Numbered from the stretch's first letter, positions 25,607 through 34,399 are shown. The stretch: 64,000 nt of DNA from Bryobacter sp. (GCA_022843605.1 JALHNI010000010.1:1-64000), one strand, 5' to 3'. The notes: generated by a model from the sequence alone, not told the origin. Made by a program: numbers and translations.

Positions 25607-26149
25607 ATGTACTGCGCAGCATTCGAAGGTTCACGACTGATTGCGTCGGGCGATCTGGCCGAGGTCACTCGCGCGGCGAAAGAGGTGCTTGCCCGGGGCG
25701 CGCGAGCTCCGGTGCTGGTCTTCGACAACGAGACGAGCCGTGTGGTGGACCTCGACTTCCGTGAGCCGGAAGCGCAGGCCGCCGCAGCGGAGGCAGAACC
25801 CGAGAAACGGCCGGTCGGACGGCCGAAGTTGGGTGTCGTGCCCAAGGAAGTGACGCTTCTCCCGCGGCATTGGGAGTGGCTGGGGCGTCAGCCGGGCGGC
25901 GCCTCCGTCACCCTGCGGCGTCTGGTGGATGAGGCTCGAAACGTCAGCGCCGAGAAGGATCGGCTGCGGCAGGCGCAGGAATCGGCCTACCGCTTCATGT
26001 CAGCGATGGCCGGAAATGAACCAGGGTTCGAAGAAGCGCTAAGGGCATTGTTCGCTGGGCACAGGTTACGGTTCGAGGACTTGGTGCGGGATTGGCCGAT
26101 CGACGTGCGCGACCACGCCCTGCAGCTTGCAGGCCAAGCTTTCGAGTAG
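25607..26149 (+). CDS. DUF2239 family protein
   Basis: The 180-residue protein carries the conserved DUF2239 core (GRPKLGVVPKEVTLLPRHWE, about residues 68-87, then GGASVTLRRLVDEAR). The N-terminal 50 residues form alpha/beta elements with FDNETSRVVDLDF; the C-terminal half is helical. Function is unknown in the literature I know; the conserved basic helix could bind nucleic acid or a repressor target. Two palindromes overlap its promoter and ribosome site, so tight (perhaps self-) regulation is likely. It lies 18 bp upstream of kup on the same strand and may be transcribed with it. Confidence 0.8.
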   Translation: MYCAAFEGSRLIASGDLAEVTRAAKEVLARGARAPVLVFDNETSRVVDLDFREPEAQAAAAEAEPEKRPVGRPKLGVVPKEVTLLPRHWEWLGRQPGGASVTLRRLVDEARNVSAEKDRLRQAQESAYRFMSAMAGNEPGFEEALRALFAGHRLRFEDLVRDWPIDVRDHALQLAGQAFE

Positions 26150-26167
26150 TGGCGCTAGACTAGGCGG

Positions 26168-28081
26168 ATGGCCGATTCGCATTCAAACGCTGAAGAACCG
26201 CATCACGGAGGGAGTTTTGCCGCTCTCGCTTTGGGGGCACTGGGAGTGGTGTTCGGGGATATCGGAACAAGTCCTCTGTACACGCTAAAGGAGTGTTTGC
26301 ATGCGGCGGGGCATGGTTCCGGCACGGCTACCCGGGATGACTTGTTCGGGATTCTCTCACTGATCTTCTGGGCGCTGACCCTCGTGGTCTTCGTGAAGTA
26401 TCTGGTATTTATCATGCGGGCGGACAACCGGGGCGAGGGGGGCATCTTTGCCCTGCTCGCGCTGGCACCGCGAAAGATGCGGGCCGGAAAGCCAGGCCAG
26501 ATTCCGTTGGTGGCGCTACTCACCGTCTGCGGAGCAGCCCTACTCTACGGCGATGGCATGATTACGCCAGCCATCTCCGTATTGAGTGCCGTAGAGGGTC
26601 TAGAGATCGCCAACCCCGACCTGCATGCTTACGTTGTACCTGTAACCGTGCTGATCCTGGTGGGACTCTTCGCCATTCAAAGCCGTGGGACGGCGGCGGT
26701 GGGCAAGCTGTTCGGCCCGGTGATGATCGTCTGGTTCACGACGCTCGCATCGTTAGGCATCTATCACATCAGCCATGACCCAGAGATCCTGGCCGCAGTG
26801 CTTCCGCAGCACGCGATTGGCTACTTTGTGCGGCATGGCTGGGAAGGGGCGCACATTCTGGGCTCAGTGGTGTTGGCGGTAACCGGCGGCGAGGCGCTTT
26901 ATGCAGATATGGGGCATTTCGGCATCCGGCCGATCCGCTGGGTGTGGGTCGGGTTTGTCATGCCGTCGTTGTTATTGGCTTATTTTGGCCAGGGCGCACA
27001 TGCCTTGCGGGCGCCGGAAACGGTGGTGAATCCGTTCTTTTCGATGGTGCCGGCAGGGCAGGCGACTTATGCGTTGGCGATCCTCTCCAGCCTGGCCACG
27101 GTGATCGCGTCGCAGGCGCTGATTTCTGGAGCTTTCTCCCTGACGCGCCAGGCGATGCAGTTAGGCTACTTCCCTCGCGTATACATCAAACACACCGCTC
27201 ACGATACGCAAGGGCAGATCTATATTCCGCAGGTGAACTATCTCCTTGCGATCGGCTGCGTGTTGTTGGTGCTCGTCTTTCGGGAGTCGACGAAGTTGGC
27301 CGCCGCTTACGGTTTGGCGGTAACCGGCACAATGGTGCTGACCTCTTGCATCTACTACGTCGTTCTTCGCGAAAGCTGGGGCTGGGCAGCGACACGAGCC
27401 GTACCGCTGTTGCTCTTCTTTCTGGCTCTGGATCTACCATTTCTGTGGGCCAACCTCTTCAAGTTCAAGGATGGCGGCTACGTACCGTTGCTGATCGGCG
27501 CGGTAGTAGTGGCGGTGATGGTGTTGTGGAACCGCGGGCGGACGCTGGTGGCTTACCGGTATGGGCTGCGGTATCCGACTCGCGAGTCCGCCCGGAAACG
27601 AATCGACGCGCGGCTGGTAGCCCGGGTACCGGGAACCGCCGTGTTTATGGCTTCCAGCGCCGAGATGTTACCGCCCGTGCTGGTCCATCATGTGGAACGA
27701 AATCGTGTGCTGCAGGAAACACTGATCCTGCTAACGGTGCAAACCGCAAATCGACCGCTGGTGCCCAAGGAAGAACGCTTCACCGTCACCCGGTCAGAGG
27801 AAGGCTTTCACCGAGTCGTGATCTGCTACGGCTTTATGGAAGAGCCCAACGTGCCCGCGGTGCTGGAAGAGGCCGTAAGGCAGGCCGGGATCCCGTTTCC
27901 AGGAGCCGAAGTGACTTACTATCTGGGGCGGGAGAGCTTCATTGCGTCCAACCGCGGTCAAATGGGCGCGGTGGCGGAGACGATTTTCGCGTTTCTGCAA
28001 CGCAATGCGGTTACCGCCGACCGTTACTTCCGGCTGCCTTACCGGCAAGTGGTGGAAGTCGGCACACAGATGGATCTGTAG
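26168..28081 (+). CDS. kup: Kup-type potassium uptake transporter
   Basis: The 637-residue protein has the Kup signature near the N-terminus (GVVFGDIGTSPLYTLKE, residues ~27-43) and twelve hydrophobic segments, then a hydrophilic C-terminal region of about 170 residues. Kup proteins import K+ together with protons across the inner membrane and matter most at low pH, which suits soil acidobacteria. Length is standard for the family. The gene begins 18 bp after the DUF2239 stop. The downstream gap of 173 bp holds a palindrome and the leader of the next operon. Confidence 0.95.
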   Translation: MADSHSNAEEPHHGGSFAALALGALGVVFGDIGTSPLYTLKECLHAAGHGSGTATRDDLFGILSLIFWALTLVVFVKYLVFIMRADNRGEGGIFALLALAPRKMRAGKPGQIPLVALLTVCGAALLYGDGMITPAISVLSAVEGLEIANPDLHAYVVPVTVLILVGLFAIQSRGTAAVGKLFGPVMIVWFTTLASLGIYHISHDPEILAAVLPQHAIGYFVRHGWEGAHILGSVVLAVTGGEALYADMGHFGIRPIRWVWVGFVMPSLLLAYFGQGAHALRAPETVVNPFFSMVPAGQATYALAILSSLATVIASQALISGAFSLTRQAMQLGYFPRVYIKHTAHDTQGQIYIPQVNYLLAIGCVLLVLVFRESTKLAAAYGLAVTGTMVLTSCIYYVVLRESWGWAATRAVPLLLFFLALDLPFLWANLFKFKDGGYVPLLIGAVVVAVMVLWNRGRTLVAYRYGLRYPTRESARKRIDARLVARVPGTAVFMASSAEMLPPVLVHHVERNRVLQETLILLTVQTANRPLVPKEERFTVTRSEEGFHRVVICYGFMEEPNVPAVLEEAVRQAGIPFPGAEVTYYLGRESFIASNRGQMGAVAETIFAFLQRNAVTADRYFRLPYRQVVEVGTQMDL

Positions 28082-28108
28082 GCGAGGCGGGCCCGCATGC
28101 GGCGGAAA

Positions 28109-28122
28109 AACTGTCGACAGTT
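28109..28122. promoter_or_regulatory. 14-bp perfect palindrome in front of the PLP-enzyme operon
   Basis: AACTGTC-GACAGTT lies in the 173-bp gap after kup, about 130 bases upstream of the operon start at 28255. Its symmetry and length suit a dimeric repressor, and catabolic operons of this kind are often controlled by GntR-type regulators. No regulator gene is adjacent, and no clear -35/-10 pair could be placed around it, so the role is a guess. Confidence 0.35.
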
Positions 28123-28254
28123 GTATGTTAGAGTCTTGTTTTCAGACGACTTCCGCGCTGCGCCAAGGAGAGAGGGCACAGGGCGGCGAGGCCTGGGACG
28201 CTTCCATCCCCGCGCTCACTTGGGATGGAGGCTCTTCCCGGGAGAGGAGACGAC

Positions 28255-29283
28255 ATGATGGCCGACAAGCGGCGCGCAACGATGGGCGAAGGCGGTACAC
28301 CGCTGATCCCGAGTATTCTTTCGCCCGGACTCAGCTTCAAGCTCGAGTGCTGCAATCCGAGCGGCTCGTATAAAGACCGCTTTATCGCCGCCGAGGTGAG
28401 CCGCCTGCTCGCGGCAAAGGCCCGCGCCTGCGTCGCCACTTCGTCGGGAAACACCGGTTCCGCCCTGGCGGCCTACTGCGCTCGTTACGCGATCCGCGCA
28501 GTCATCCTGGTGAATCAGGATGCGCCCGCCGGCAAGCTTGCCCAGATGCAGGCGCACGGGGCGCAGGTAGTGCGGATCCCCGAGTTCGTATCGAACCCGT
28601 CTGTCACGGCTGAGGTCTTTGGCGTTTTGACGCAGTTCTCTGAAAACTGCGGTGTGCCACTGGTGGTGTCGGCCTTCCACTATTGTCCGGAGGGGATGAA
28701 GGGCGTGGAATCGATCGCCGGGGAACTGGCGCCGCACCAACCGGACCACGTCTTTGTGCCGGTGGGCGGCGGCGGACTCTATTCGGCTGTCGTGCAGGGC
28801 TTTCAAGCCCTCGGCGGCCCGATGCCGCGGGTTCATGCCGTGCAACCTTCCGGATGCCTGACCGTGGTGGCCAGCTATCACCGAGGCGACAACGAAATCC
28901 GGCCGGTGCAGAGCACCACCCGCGTCAGCGGACTCTCGGTTCCAACCGACATTGACGCCACCCGCGCATTGGGCCTGCTGCGGTCCTGCGGAGGCACCGG
29001 CATCGCGGTGACCGACGAGCAGGTGTACGCCGCGCAGCAACTGTTGCTTGAGCGCGAGGGTGTCTATGCCGAACCGGCGGGCGCGACGGCCTTTGCCGGG
29101 TGGCAGCAGGCGGTGGCGGCAGGTGTCGTGAAGGAAACCGAGTCGTCAGTTTGCCTGGTGACCGGACACGGCTTCAAGGATCCGGCTTCCGTACAGGCCG
29201 CAGCGGCGCGGCATCCAGACCTAACGCTGAGCGCGGATGCCTTGTCCGGCGCCTTGCGGCAGATCGTGGAGGGCACTTGCTAA
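28255..29283 (+). CDS. PLP-dependent beta-family enzyme, threonine synthase-like
   Basis: Fold-type II pyridoxal-phosphate enzyme of about 342 residues. The Schiff-base lysine lies in NPSGSYKDRF, the phosphate-binding asparagine loop in SSGNTGSALAAY, and the glycine-rich cofactor loop reads VGGGGLYSA. Threonine synthase, threonine/serine dehydratase and diaminopropionate ammonia-lyase share this core. Operon context (SDR, RidA, M81 peptidase) argues for a catabolic lyase or dehydratase releasing an enamine rather than for threonine synthesis. ATG 28255 is preferred because AGGAG lies seven bases upstream; 30 bp of frame precede it. The stop overlaps the next start by 7 bp. Confidence 0.75.
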   Translation: MMADKRRATMGEGGTPLIPSILSPGLSFKLECCNPSGSYKDRFIAAEVSRLLAAKARACVATSSGNTGSALAAYCARYAIRAVILVNQDAPAGKLAQMQAHGAQVVRIPEFVSNPSVTAEVFGVLTQFSENCGVPLVVSAFHYCPEGMKGVESIAGELAPHQPDHVFVPVGGGGLYSAVVQGFQALGGPMPRVHAVQPSGCLTVVASYHRGDNEIRPVQSTTRVSGLSVPTDIDATRALGLLRSCGGTGIAVTDEQVYAAQQLLLEREGVYAEPAGATAFAGWQQAVAAGVVKETESSVCLVTGHGFKDPASVQAAAARHPDLTLSADALSGALRQIVEGTC

Positions 29284-30032
29284 ACGGCCACGTGGTGATT
29301 GTCACCGGCGGCGCCACGGGAATCGGCCGCGGCATTGCCGGAGTGTTGACCGAAAAAGGCGCCCGCGTGGCGATTGTGCAAGCGGAGATGGCGCAGGCGC
29401 AGGCGGCGGCGGAAACCCTACCGGGAGCACGCGGTTTCTCGGCGGATATCCGGTATCGCGAGCAGGTGGAAGCGATGGTGACGGCGGTGGTGGCGGAGTT
29501 CGGCCGGGTGGACGCCCTGGTGAACAATGCGGCGGTGGTGGGCCGGGCAGCGGTGAGTCCGTTCTTGTCGACTCCACCGGAACAGGTGGAACAGATCCTG
29601 GATGTGAACCTCCTGGGAACGATCTGGTGCTGTCAGGCAGTGGCCCGGCATTGGGTGGCGACGCAGCAGGCGGGCAACATCGTGAACATTGCCAGCACAG
29701 GCGCTTTCGCCGCGCAGGAGCTGGCCTCAATCTATTGCGCAAGCAAGGCGGCGCAGGTTGGGTTGGCGCGAAGCATGGCGCTCGAGTTGGCGGCGCACCG
29801 GATCCGCGTGAATACGGTGGCTCCAGGCGATATCCTGACGGAGACGTGCGCCAACATCGGCGAGGAACTACAGGACTCCGGCTCCAGCGGACTCTATGTA
29901 CGGCGGACGCCGCTTGGCCGGCGCGGATCGCCGCAGGATATCGGCCACGCCGTGGCCTATTTGCTCAGCCCGGAGGCCGGTTTTGTTACCGGCGCGGTGA
30001 TTCAGGCGGACGGCGGATTACTCACTTACTAA
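29277..30032 (+). CDS. Short-chain dehydrogenase/reductase
   Basis: The 251-residue SDR has the NAD(P)-binding TGGATGIGRGI (residues ~9-19), NNAA at the end of strand 4, the catalytic Ser in NIASTG and YCASK (Tyr-x3-Lys), and the C-terminal GFVTGAVIQADGG found in classical SDRs. It should oxidise or reduce a hydroxy/keto substrate of the pathway. The start is taken as TTG 29277: GGAGG lies four bases before it, and the codon overlaps the preceding stop (TTGCTAA). GTG 29292 is too far from this site. The strand-2 acidic/basic residue is not clear enough to assign NAD or NADP. Confidence 0.83.
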   Translation: MLNGHVVIVTGGATGIGRGIAGVLTEKGARVAIVQAEMAQAQAAAETLPGARGFSADIRYREQVEAMVTAVVAEFGRVDALVNNAAVVGRAAVSPFLSTPPEQVEQILDVNLLGTIWCCQAVARHWVATQQAGNIVNIASTGAFAAQELASIYCASKAAQVGLARSMALELAAHRIRVNTVAPGDILTETCANIGEELQDSGSSGLYVRRTPLGRRGSPQDIGHAVAYLLSPEAGFVTGAVIQADGGLLTY

Positions 30033-30039
30033 GGAACCT

Positions 30040-30384
30040 ATGGACTTTCGGATTGACGGAGCAGTGATCACTTCGGGGCGTTTGCTCGAAACCGTACTGG
30101 TGGGCATCCCAGACGGCGAGGAGAAGCCTGTGGAAGGGGGAGCCGCGGCGGAGATGCGCGAAATCCTGAAGCAACTGGACGAAGTGCTGGCGGCAGCGGG
30201 GGTAGACAAGACAGCCGTGGCCACCGCCCGGCTCTACTTGCAGCATGTGAATCGCGATATTGGCGAAGTGAACGTCGTGTACCGCAAGTATTTCGGCGAC
30301 CACAAACCCGTGCGGCGCGCGTACGGCGTCGACCTGCAAGCCGGCATGTTGGTCGAAGCCGCGTTTGTGGCGGAGTTGCCGTAG
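30040..30384 (+). CDS. RidA/YjgF-family imine deaminase
   Basis: The 114-residue protein is a full-length Rid family member. The C-terminal PVRRAYGVDLQAGMLVEAAF aligns with the PAR..V..LP....IEIEA motif, keeping the substrate-binding arginine that reacts with the carboxylate of 2-aminoacrylate/enamine intermediates. RidA removes such reactive intermediates released by PLP lyases. The presence of a beta-family PLP enzyme in the same operon supports the idea that it works on that enzyme's product. Separated by 7 bp from the SDR and 2 bp from the M81 gene. Confidence 0.85.
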   Translation: MDFRIDGAVITSGRLLETVLVGIPDGEEKPVEGGAAAEMREILKQLDEVLAAAGVDKTAVATARLYLQHVNRDIGEVNVVYRKYFGDHKPVRRAYGVDLQAGMLVEAAFVAELP

Positions 30385-30386
30385 CG

Positions 30387-31850
30387 ATGCCGCGCGTAGG
30401 CGTGTTGGGATTTCTGCATGAATCGAATACGTTCCTGCCGGTGGCCACGACATACGAGCATTTCGCCTCCACGTCGCTCACCTCGGGCGAAGCCCTGCTG
30501 GAGCGCTGGCGTGGGGCGCACCACGAACTGGGCGGTTTGTTGGCGGGCTGCGAAGAAGCCGGGCTGACCGTAGTGCCCGGCATGGCGACCTTCGCCGTCC
30601 CCAGTGGCACTATCACGGCCGAAGCCTACGAACGAATCGCGGCGGAACTTCTGGCCTCGATTCAACTGCCGCTGGATGGCCTACTAGTGGCTCTGCACGG
30701 TGCCACCGCCAGCGCAGAGTATCCGGACGCCGATGGCGAAGTCCTCCGGCGGATCCGGCAGTTGACCGGGCCGGACCTGCCAATCATCGTCACATTGGAT
30801 CTTCATGCGAACGTCTCCCCGGCTACGGCTGAGCACAGCACGGCGATTGTCGCCTACCGGTCGAATCCCCATCTGGACCAGTTTGAACGCGGCCGCGAAG
30901 CGGCGCTGCTGATGGGGCGCACGCTCGCTGGTGAAGTGAAGCCCGTACAGGCACTCGAAACGCCGCCGATGCTGATCCACATCTCGAAGCAACATACCGC
31001 CGCCCAGCCGGCACGCGGACTCTACGCGGATCTAGAAACAGTGCTGACCTGGCCCGGCATCCTCAGCGCCAGCGTCACCATGGGCTTCTACTACGCGGAC
31101 GTACCCGAGATGGGCATGGCTTTTCTCGCGGTGGCTGACGGCGATGAAACGTTGGCAAGGCGGGCGGCGCAATGGATGGCTCAGCGAGCCTGGGAACGAC
31201 GAGCGGATTACGTAGGCGAGTTGCCCACTCCGGCCGAGGCGATTACGCACGCCAGGCAATCGGCCAAGAAGCCCGTGGTGCTGATGGACGTGGGCGACAA
31301 TGTGGGCGCGGGAAGCCCGGGTGATTCGACGATTCTACTGGCCGAGGCGATCCGCCAGGGAGCACGCCAAACGATGGTGATTCTGTATGACCCGGAATCG
31401 GTGGAGCAATGTGTCGCGGCCGGCATCCGGCAGACAGTGAAGCTGAATGTTGGCGGCAAGACAGATACGCTGCACGGAGCGCCAGTGGCGATCAACGGAA
31501 CGGTTCGAACGCTGTCGGACGGCATCTTTGTGGAGACACAGATCCGGCATGGCGGATGGGGCGGCGGCGACCAGGGAATCACAGCTGTCGTCGAGACCCC
31601 GGAAGGGCATACGATTGTTTTGACCAGCCGGCGTATGGCACCCATGAGCCTGGAACAAGTGATCAGCCTTGGCGTTCATCCCGAACGTAAGGACATCCTG
31701 ATCGTGAAGGGCGTCGTGGCGCCGCGCGCGGCTTATGAACCGGTGGCAGGAGAGATCCTGCTGGTGGATACGGCGGGCGTGACGAGCGACAATCCGAAGG
31801 CCTTCCCCTACCAGCATCGCCGGCGGCCGCTCTATCCTTTGGAGGGTTGA
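30387..31850 (+). CDS. M81 family metallopeptidase (microcystinase C-like)
   Basis: The 487-residue protein carries the M81/DUF1485 zinc site elements: HGATASAEYPDADGE, TLDLHANVS and YRSNPHLDQFERG in the N-terminal half, then DVGDNVGAGSPGDST at the start of the C-terminal MlrC domain. The prototype MlrC opens a linear peptide of microcystin; other members act on small amide-like compounds and are found in amino-acid-derivative catabolic operons. The N-terminus GVLGFLHESNTF is typical. In this operon it may hydrolyse an amide that precedes the PLP enzyme. Its end lies in a tandem duplication (31840-31889). Confidence 0.82.
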   Translation: MPRVGVLGFLHESNTFLPVATTYEHFASTSLTSGEALLERWRGAHHELGGLLAGCEEAGLTVVPGMATFAVPSGTITAEAYERIAAELLASIQLPLDGLLVALHGATASAEYPDADGEVLRRIRQLTGPDLPIIVTLDLHANVSPATAEHSTAIVAYRSNPHLDQFERGREAALLMGRTLAGEVKPVQALETPPMLIHISKQHTAAQPARGLYADLETVLTWPGILSASVTMGFYYADVPEMGMAFLAVADGDETLARRAAQWMAQRAWERRADYVGELPTPAEAITHARQSAKKPVVLMDVGDNVGAGSPGDSTILLAEAIRQGARQTMVILYDPESVEQCVAAGIRQTVKLNVGGKTDTLHGAPVAINGTVRTLSDGIFVETQIRHGGWGGGDQGITAVVETPEGHTIVLTSRRMAPMSLEQVISLGVHPERKDILIVKGVVAPRAAYEPVAGEILLVDTAGVTSDNPKAFPYQHRRRPLYPLEG

Positions 31851-31889
31851 GCGAAGCGAACGAGTGGAGGACTGAGTGAAGCGAACGAC
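31840..31889. repeat. 25-bp imperfect tandem duplication across a gene junction
   Basis: Unit 1 (31840-31864) and unit 2 (31865-31889) match at 21 of 25 bases; both begin TGGAGG and contain GAAGCGAACGA. The first copy carries the stop of the M81 gene; the second supplies the ribosome site (GGAGG, 31866-31870) and the GTG start of the Gfo/Idh gene. The units may also pair or act as a short repeat of a type frequent in high-GC genomes. Confidence 0.7.
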
Positions 31890-33066
31890 ATTCATCATGG
31901 CCGGTGGCGCGGCCTTACTGCGCGCACAGACCGCACCATCCGAGCAGATCAACCTGGGCGTCATCGGCAGCGGCAGCCGCGGCACTTTCGTCATGACCGT
32001 CTTCCAGAAGAATGCCGCCGTGCGAGTGGGGGCCATTGCCGACGTCTACGAGCCCAATCTCGAGAACGCGCTGAGCGTGGCGGCCAAGGCCGGCAGCCAT
32101 CCGAAGCCGTATCGGAACTACAAGCAACTTCTTGACGATAAGAGCATTCAGGCCGTGCTGATCGCGACGCCCGAGCATTGGCACCATCGCATGGTGCTGG
32201 ATGCGATCGCCGCCGGCAAGGATGTCTACGTCGAGAAGCCGCTTTGCCAGACGCCGGAGCAGGGCGTAGAACTGGTGGAAGCCGAGAAGAAGACCAAACA
32301 GATTGTGCAAGTGGGGATGCAGCGCCGTAGCTACGATCTTTATCTGGATGCGCGAAAGATTGTGGCGGCGGGGACGCTGGGGCAGGTGCACATGGTGCGG
32401 TCCTGGTGGCTGAACAATAGCCTGACCGCCGGAACTCCACGGAAGCTGGACGGGCCGCTCGATTGGGAGCAATGGCAGGGTCCGGCGGTGCGACGGCCGA
32501 TGGAGGTGGATCGCTTCCGGCGCTGGCGAGCCTATTCCGACTACGCGGGCGGCATCGTTGCCGACCAGGGCGCGCACGTCTTCGACGGCCTGCACTTACT
32601 GATGAATGCCAGTTATCCGCTGGCGGTGAACGCCTCGGCCGGCCGTCCGCATACGCCCGGAGTGGACACGCCGGAGAGTGTCGTGGTGGTGGCCGAATAC
32701 CCGGAGGACTTTCTAGGCATCTTCACGATCAACTACGCGGCCATGAAGTATCAGTCAAAGAACGACCAGTTGAATCAGTTGGACGGCACCCTGGCGCGGA
32801 TGGATGTGAGCCGCGAGGAGTGCCGCGTTTACCTGCAGGGGAAGGAAGATACGCCCGCTTCGGTGGCGAAGTCGGCACGCGGCTTTGGCTACGCGACGGA
32901 TTTGCACGTCGAGAACTTTCTGGCGTGCGTGAAGTCGCGGCAGACGCCGACCGCGCCGATGCGCCTGGGCTTTCAAGCCGCACTGGTGACGCAGTTGGCG
33001 AATCTGTCGCTCAAGCAGGGCCGGCGCATGAAATGGAACGCCGCCCGGCAGCGGGTGGAGATCTAA
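31876..33066 (+). CDS. Gfo/Idh/MocA family oxidoreductase, exported
   Basis: The 396-residue protein has a Rossmann N-terminal domain (INLGVIGSGSRG, residues ~24-35), the EKP motif (VYVEKPLCQTP) with its catalytic lysine, and the C-terminal alpha/beta substrate domain. The first 20 residues (MKRTTFIMAGGAALLRAQ) form a Tat-like leader, common in acidobacterial Gfo/Idh proteins. Such enzymes oxidise sugars or inositol with NAD(P). GTG 31876 follows GGAGG by five bases. It is on the same strand as the M81/RidA operon but has a distinct substrate class, so it may be only transcriptionally linked. The end overlaps the convergent anti-sigma gene by 4 bp. Confidence 0.82.
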   Translation: MKRTTFIMAGGAALLRAQTAPSEQINLGVIGSGSRGTFVMTVFQKNAAVRVGAIADVYEPNLENALSVAAKAGSHPKPYRNYKQLLDDKSIQAVLIATPEHWHHRMVLDAIAAGKDVYVEKPLCQTPEQGVELVEAEKKTKQIVQVGMQRRSYDLYLDARKIVAAGTLGQVHMVRSWWLNNSLTAGTPRKLDGPLDWEQWQGPAVRRPMEVDRFRRWRAYSDYAGGIVADQGAHVFDGLHLLMNASYPLAVNASAGRPHTPGVDTPESVVVVAEYPEDFLGIFTINYAAMKYQSKNDQLNQLDGTLARMDVSREECRVYLQGKEDTPASVAKSARGFGYATDLHVENFLACVKSRQTPTAPMRLGFQAALVTQLANLSLKQGRRMKWNAARQRVEI

Positions 33067-33791
33067 AGCGCCGGCAGGGCGCGTTGTAAATCGCCCCCCA
33101 TCGCCATCATCAACTGACGGTTCTGCTCTTCCGGCAGGTCCGAGATGATGTAGACCAAGTGCTTGGCGCTCTCGAAACCCGCGATACGGAAGCGGCCGTT
33201 ACCCTGCTGGTAGAACGAGAGGCCGGAGTGCGCCAGCGCTGGAACTAACTGTTCTGTCGAGAACGATTCTCCTGGCTGTTGGTTCGCCACTACCACCGAG
33301 ACATACCGGGCCCCCTGGTTCATTACCAGATGGACGAACTCACGGCCCCGGTAGTGGCAATGATGAGCGTCAAGCACCTGATAGCCCTCCGGCACGTGCG
33401 CGGAGACCGCTGGCAACAGGGCAGCATAGCGCGGCCCCAGCTCTTCTTTCATCGTTTCCAAGGGTTTCGGAACTTTGGGCTGGTGGCGAAGAATCGTGCA
33501 GTGCAAGTGATCTTCCAAACCCACGCGCACTATCCGGCTGACGCTCTGCGTCATTTCTGCAATGGTCGAGTAATGTTGCTGTCGATAGGCGAAGAACCCC
33601 ATCGCCACCAGGGCCATCGCCCCGGCAGCAGAAGCAGTCCAGAACCAGCTGCGCCGGCCTTCCGACGGCGGAGTAGCTGACCGCAGCGACGCACGAACGC
33701 GAGTCTCCAAATGAGCCGGCATCGGCTCGCTCTGCATGGCCATCTTCAGCCGGGACTTTAGATCGTCCGGTCCGGAACTCTGGGGATTCAA
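33063..33791 (-). CDS. Anti-sigma factor, membrane-bound
   Basis: The 242-residue protein has a short cytosolic N-terminus, a single membrane helix (about 49-66: WFWTASAAGAMALVAMGFFA) and an extracytoplasmic domain of about 170 residues with DHLHCTILRH and AHHCHYRG motifs, giving several histidines and cysteines that could bind metal or heme. The start is TTG 33791, overlapping the sigma factor's stop as TTGA, with AAGGAGG seven bases upstream. This is the classical partner arrangement for an ECF sigma factor, with the extracytoplasmic domain as sensor. Confidence 0.78.
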   Translation of the reverse strand: MNPQSSGPDDLKSRLKMAMQSEPMPAHLETRVRASLRSATPPSEGRRSWFWTASAAGAMALVAMGFFAYRQQHYSTIAEMTQSVSRIVRVGLEDHLHCTILRHQPKVPKPLETMKEELGPRYAALLPAVSAHVPEGYQVLDAHHCHYRGREFVHLVMNQGARYVSVVVANQQPGESFSTEQLVPALAHSGLSFYQQGNGRFRIAGFESAKHLVYIISDLPEEQNRQLMMAMGGDLQRALPAL

Positions 33792-34399
33792 CTCTTGGCC
33801 TCCTTGCCGGCGCGCAGACCGTAAGCCTGGGCAACTTCATCCAGCAGTTCCCGCAGGATCTTCCGGCCCCGGCTGAGACGCGACATCACTGTACCAATCG
33901 GCACATTGAGAATCTCCGCCGCATCTTTGTAGGCAAACTCCTCTACGTCCACCAGCAGGACGACACTCCGAAAATCGGCTGGCATGTTGTCCATCGCCTT
34001 GAGGATATCCGCATCGGTGAGATGCTCCGGGATCGGCTCGACATGGGTGAGGTTCGCTTCGAGAAACGCCTCGTTCTCTTTGAGCACAGGAAAGCGAAAC
34101 CACTTGCGCCGGTGGTGATTGATGCAATGAAACAGGATCTTGAAGAGCCAGGCGCGGCAATTGGTGCCAGGCTCGAACCGGTGGAACGATTTCCAAGCCT
34201 GCAGGTAGACTTCCTGCACAACGTCTTCCGCTCGAGAGCGTTCGCCAAGAACACGGGTAGCCGTACGGTAAAGATCGCCCATGTGCGGCATGGCCTCGGC
34301 TTCAAACCGCTCTCTGCTGGGGATCGATTGCGACATAGTGCGGTCAGCAAAGGACGTTTGGCCTGCAATCCACTGATCGATGGTCTCGGACGCCTGCAT
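33788..34399 (-). CDS. ECF-type RNA polymerase sigma factor
   Basis: The 203-residue protein has region 2 (MGDLYRTATRVLG, then DVVQEVYLQAWKSF) and region 4 (DFRSVVLLVDVEEFAYKDAAEIL, then GTVMSRLSRGRKILRE), the layout of ECF factors. Region 1.1 is absent. It is followed by its anti-sigma gene and separated by 86 bp from the divergently transcribed beta-barrel/efflux operon, so it may control that operon. ATG 34399 lacks a ribosome site; ATG 34336 is possible. No ECF consensus promoter could be assigned with confidence. Confidence 0.87.
   Translation of the reverse strand: MQASETIDQWIAGQTSFADRTMSQSIPSRERFEAEAMPHMGDLYRTATRVLGERSRAEDVVQEVYLQAWKSFHRFEPGTNCRAWLFKILFHCINHHRRKWFRFPVLKENEAFLEANLTHVEPIPEHLTDADILKAMDNMPADFRSVVLLVDVEEFAYKDAAEILNVPIGTVMSRLSRGRKILRELLDEVAQAYGLRAGKEAKS

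Noticed and set aside
28092-28103. CCGCATGCGG palindrome just after kup
   Set aside because: Short, GC-only symmetry is common by chance here; no U-tract, so neither terminator nor operator is supported.
26944-28131. A ~395-codon frame inside kup
   Set aside because: Same strand, wrong frame, no domain; kup has intact family motifs over the whole length.
31848-31888. GAAGCGAACGA repeats as an insertion or attachment site
   Set aside because: The motif is a frequent short repeat in many bacteria and here is explained by a local tandem duplication.
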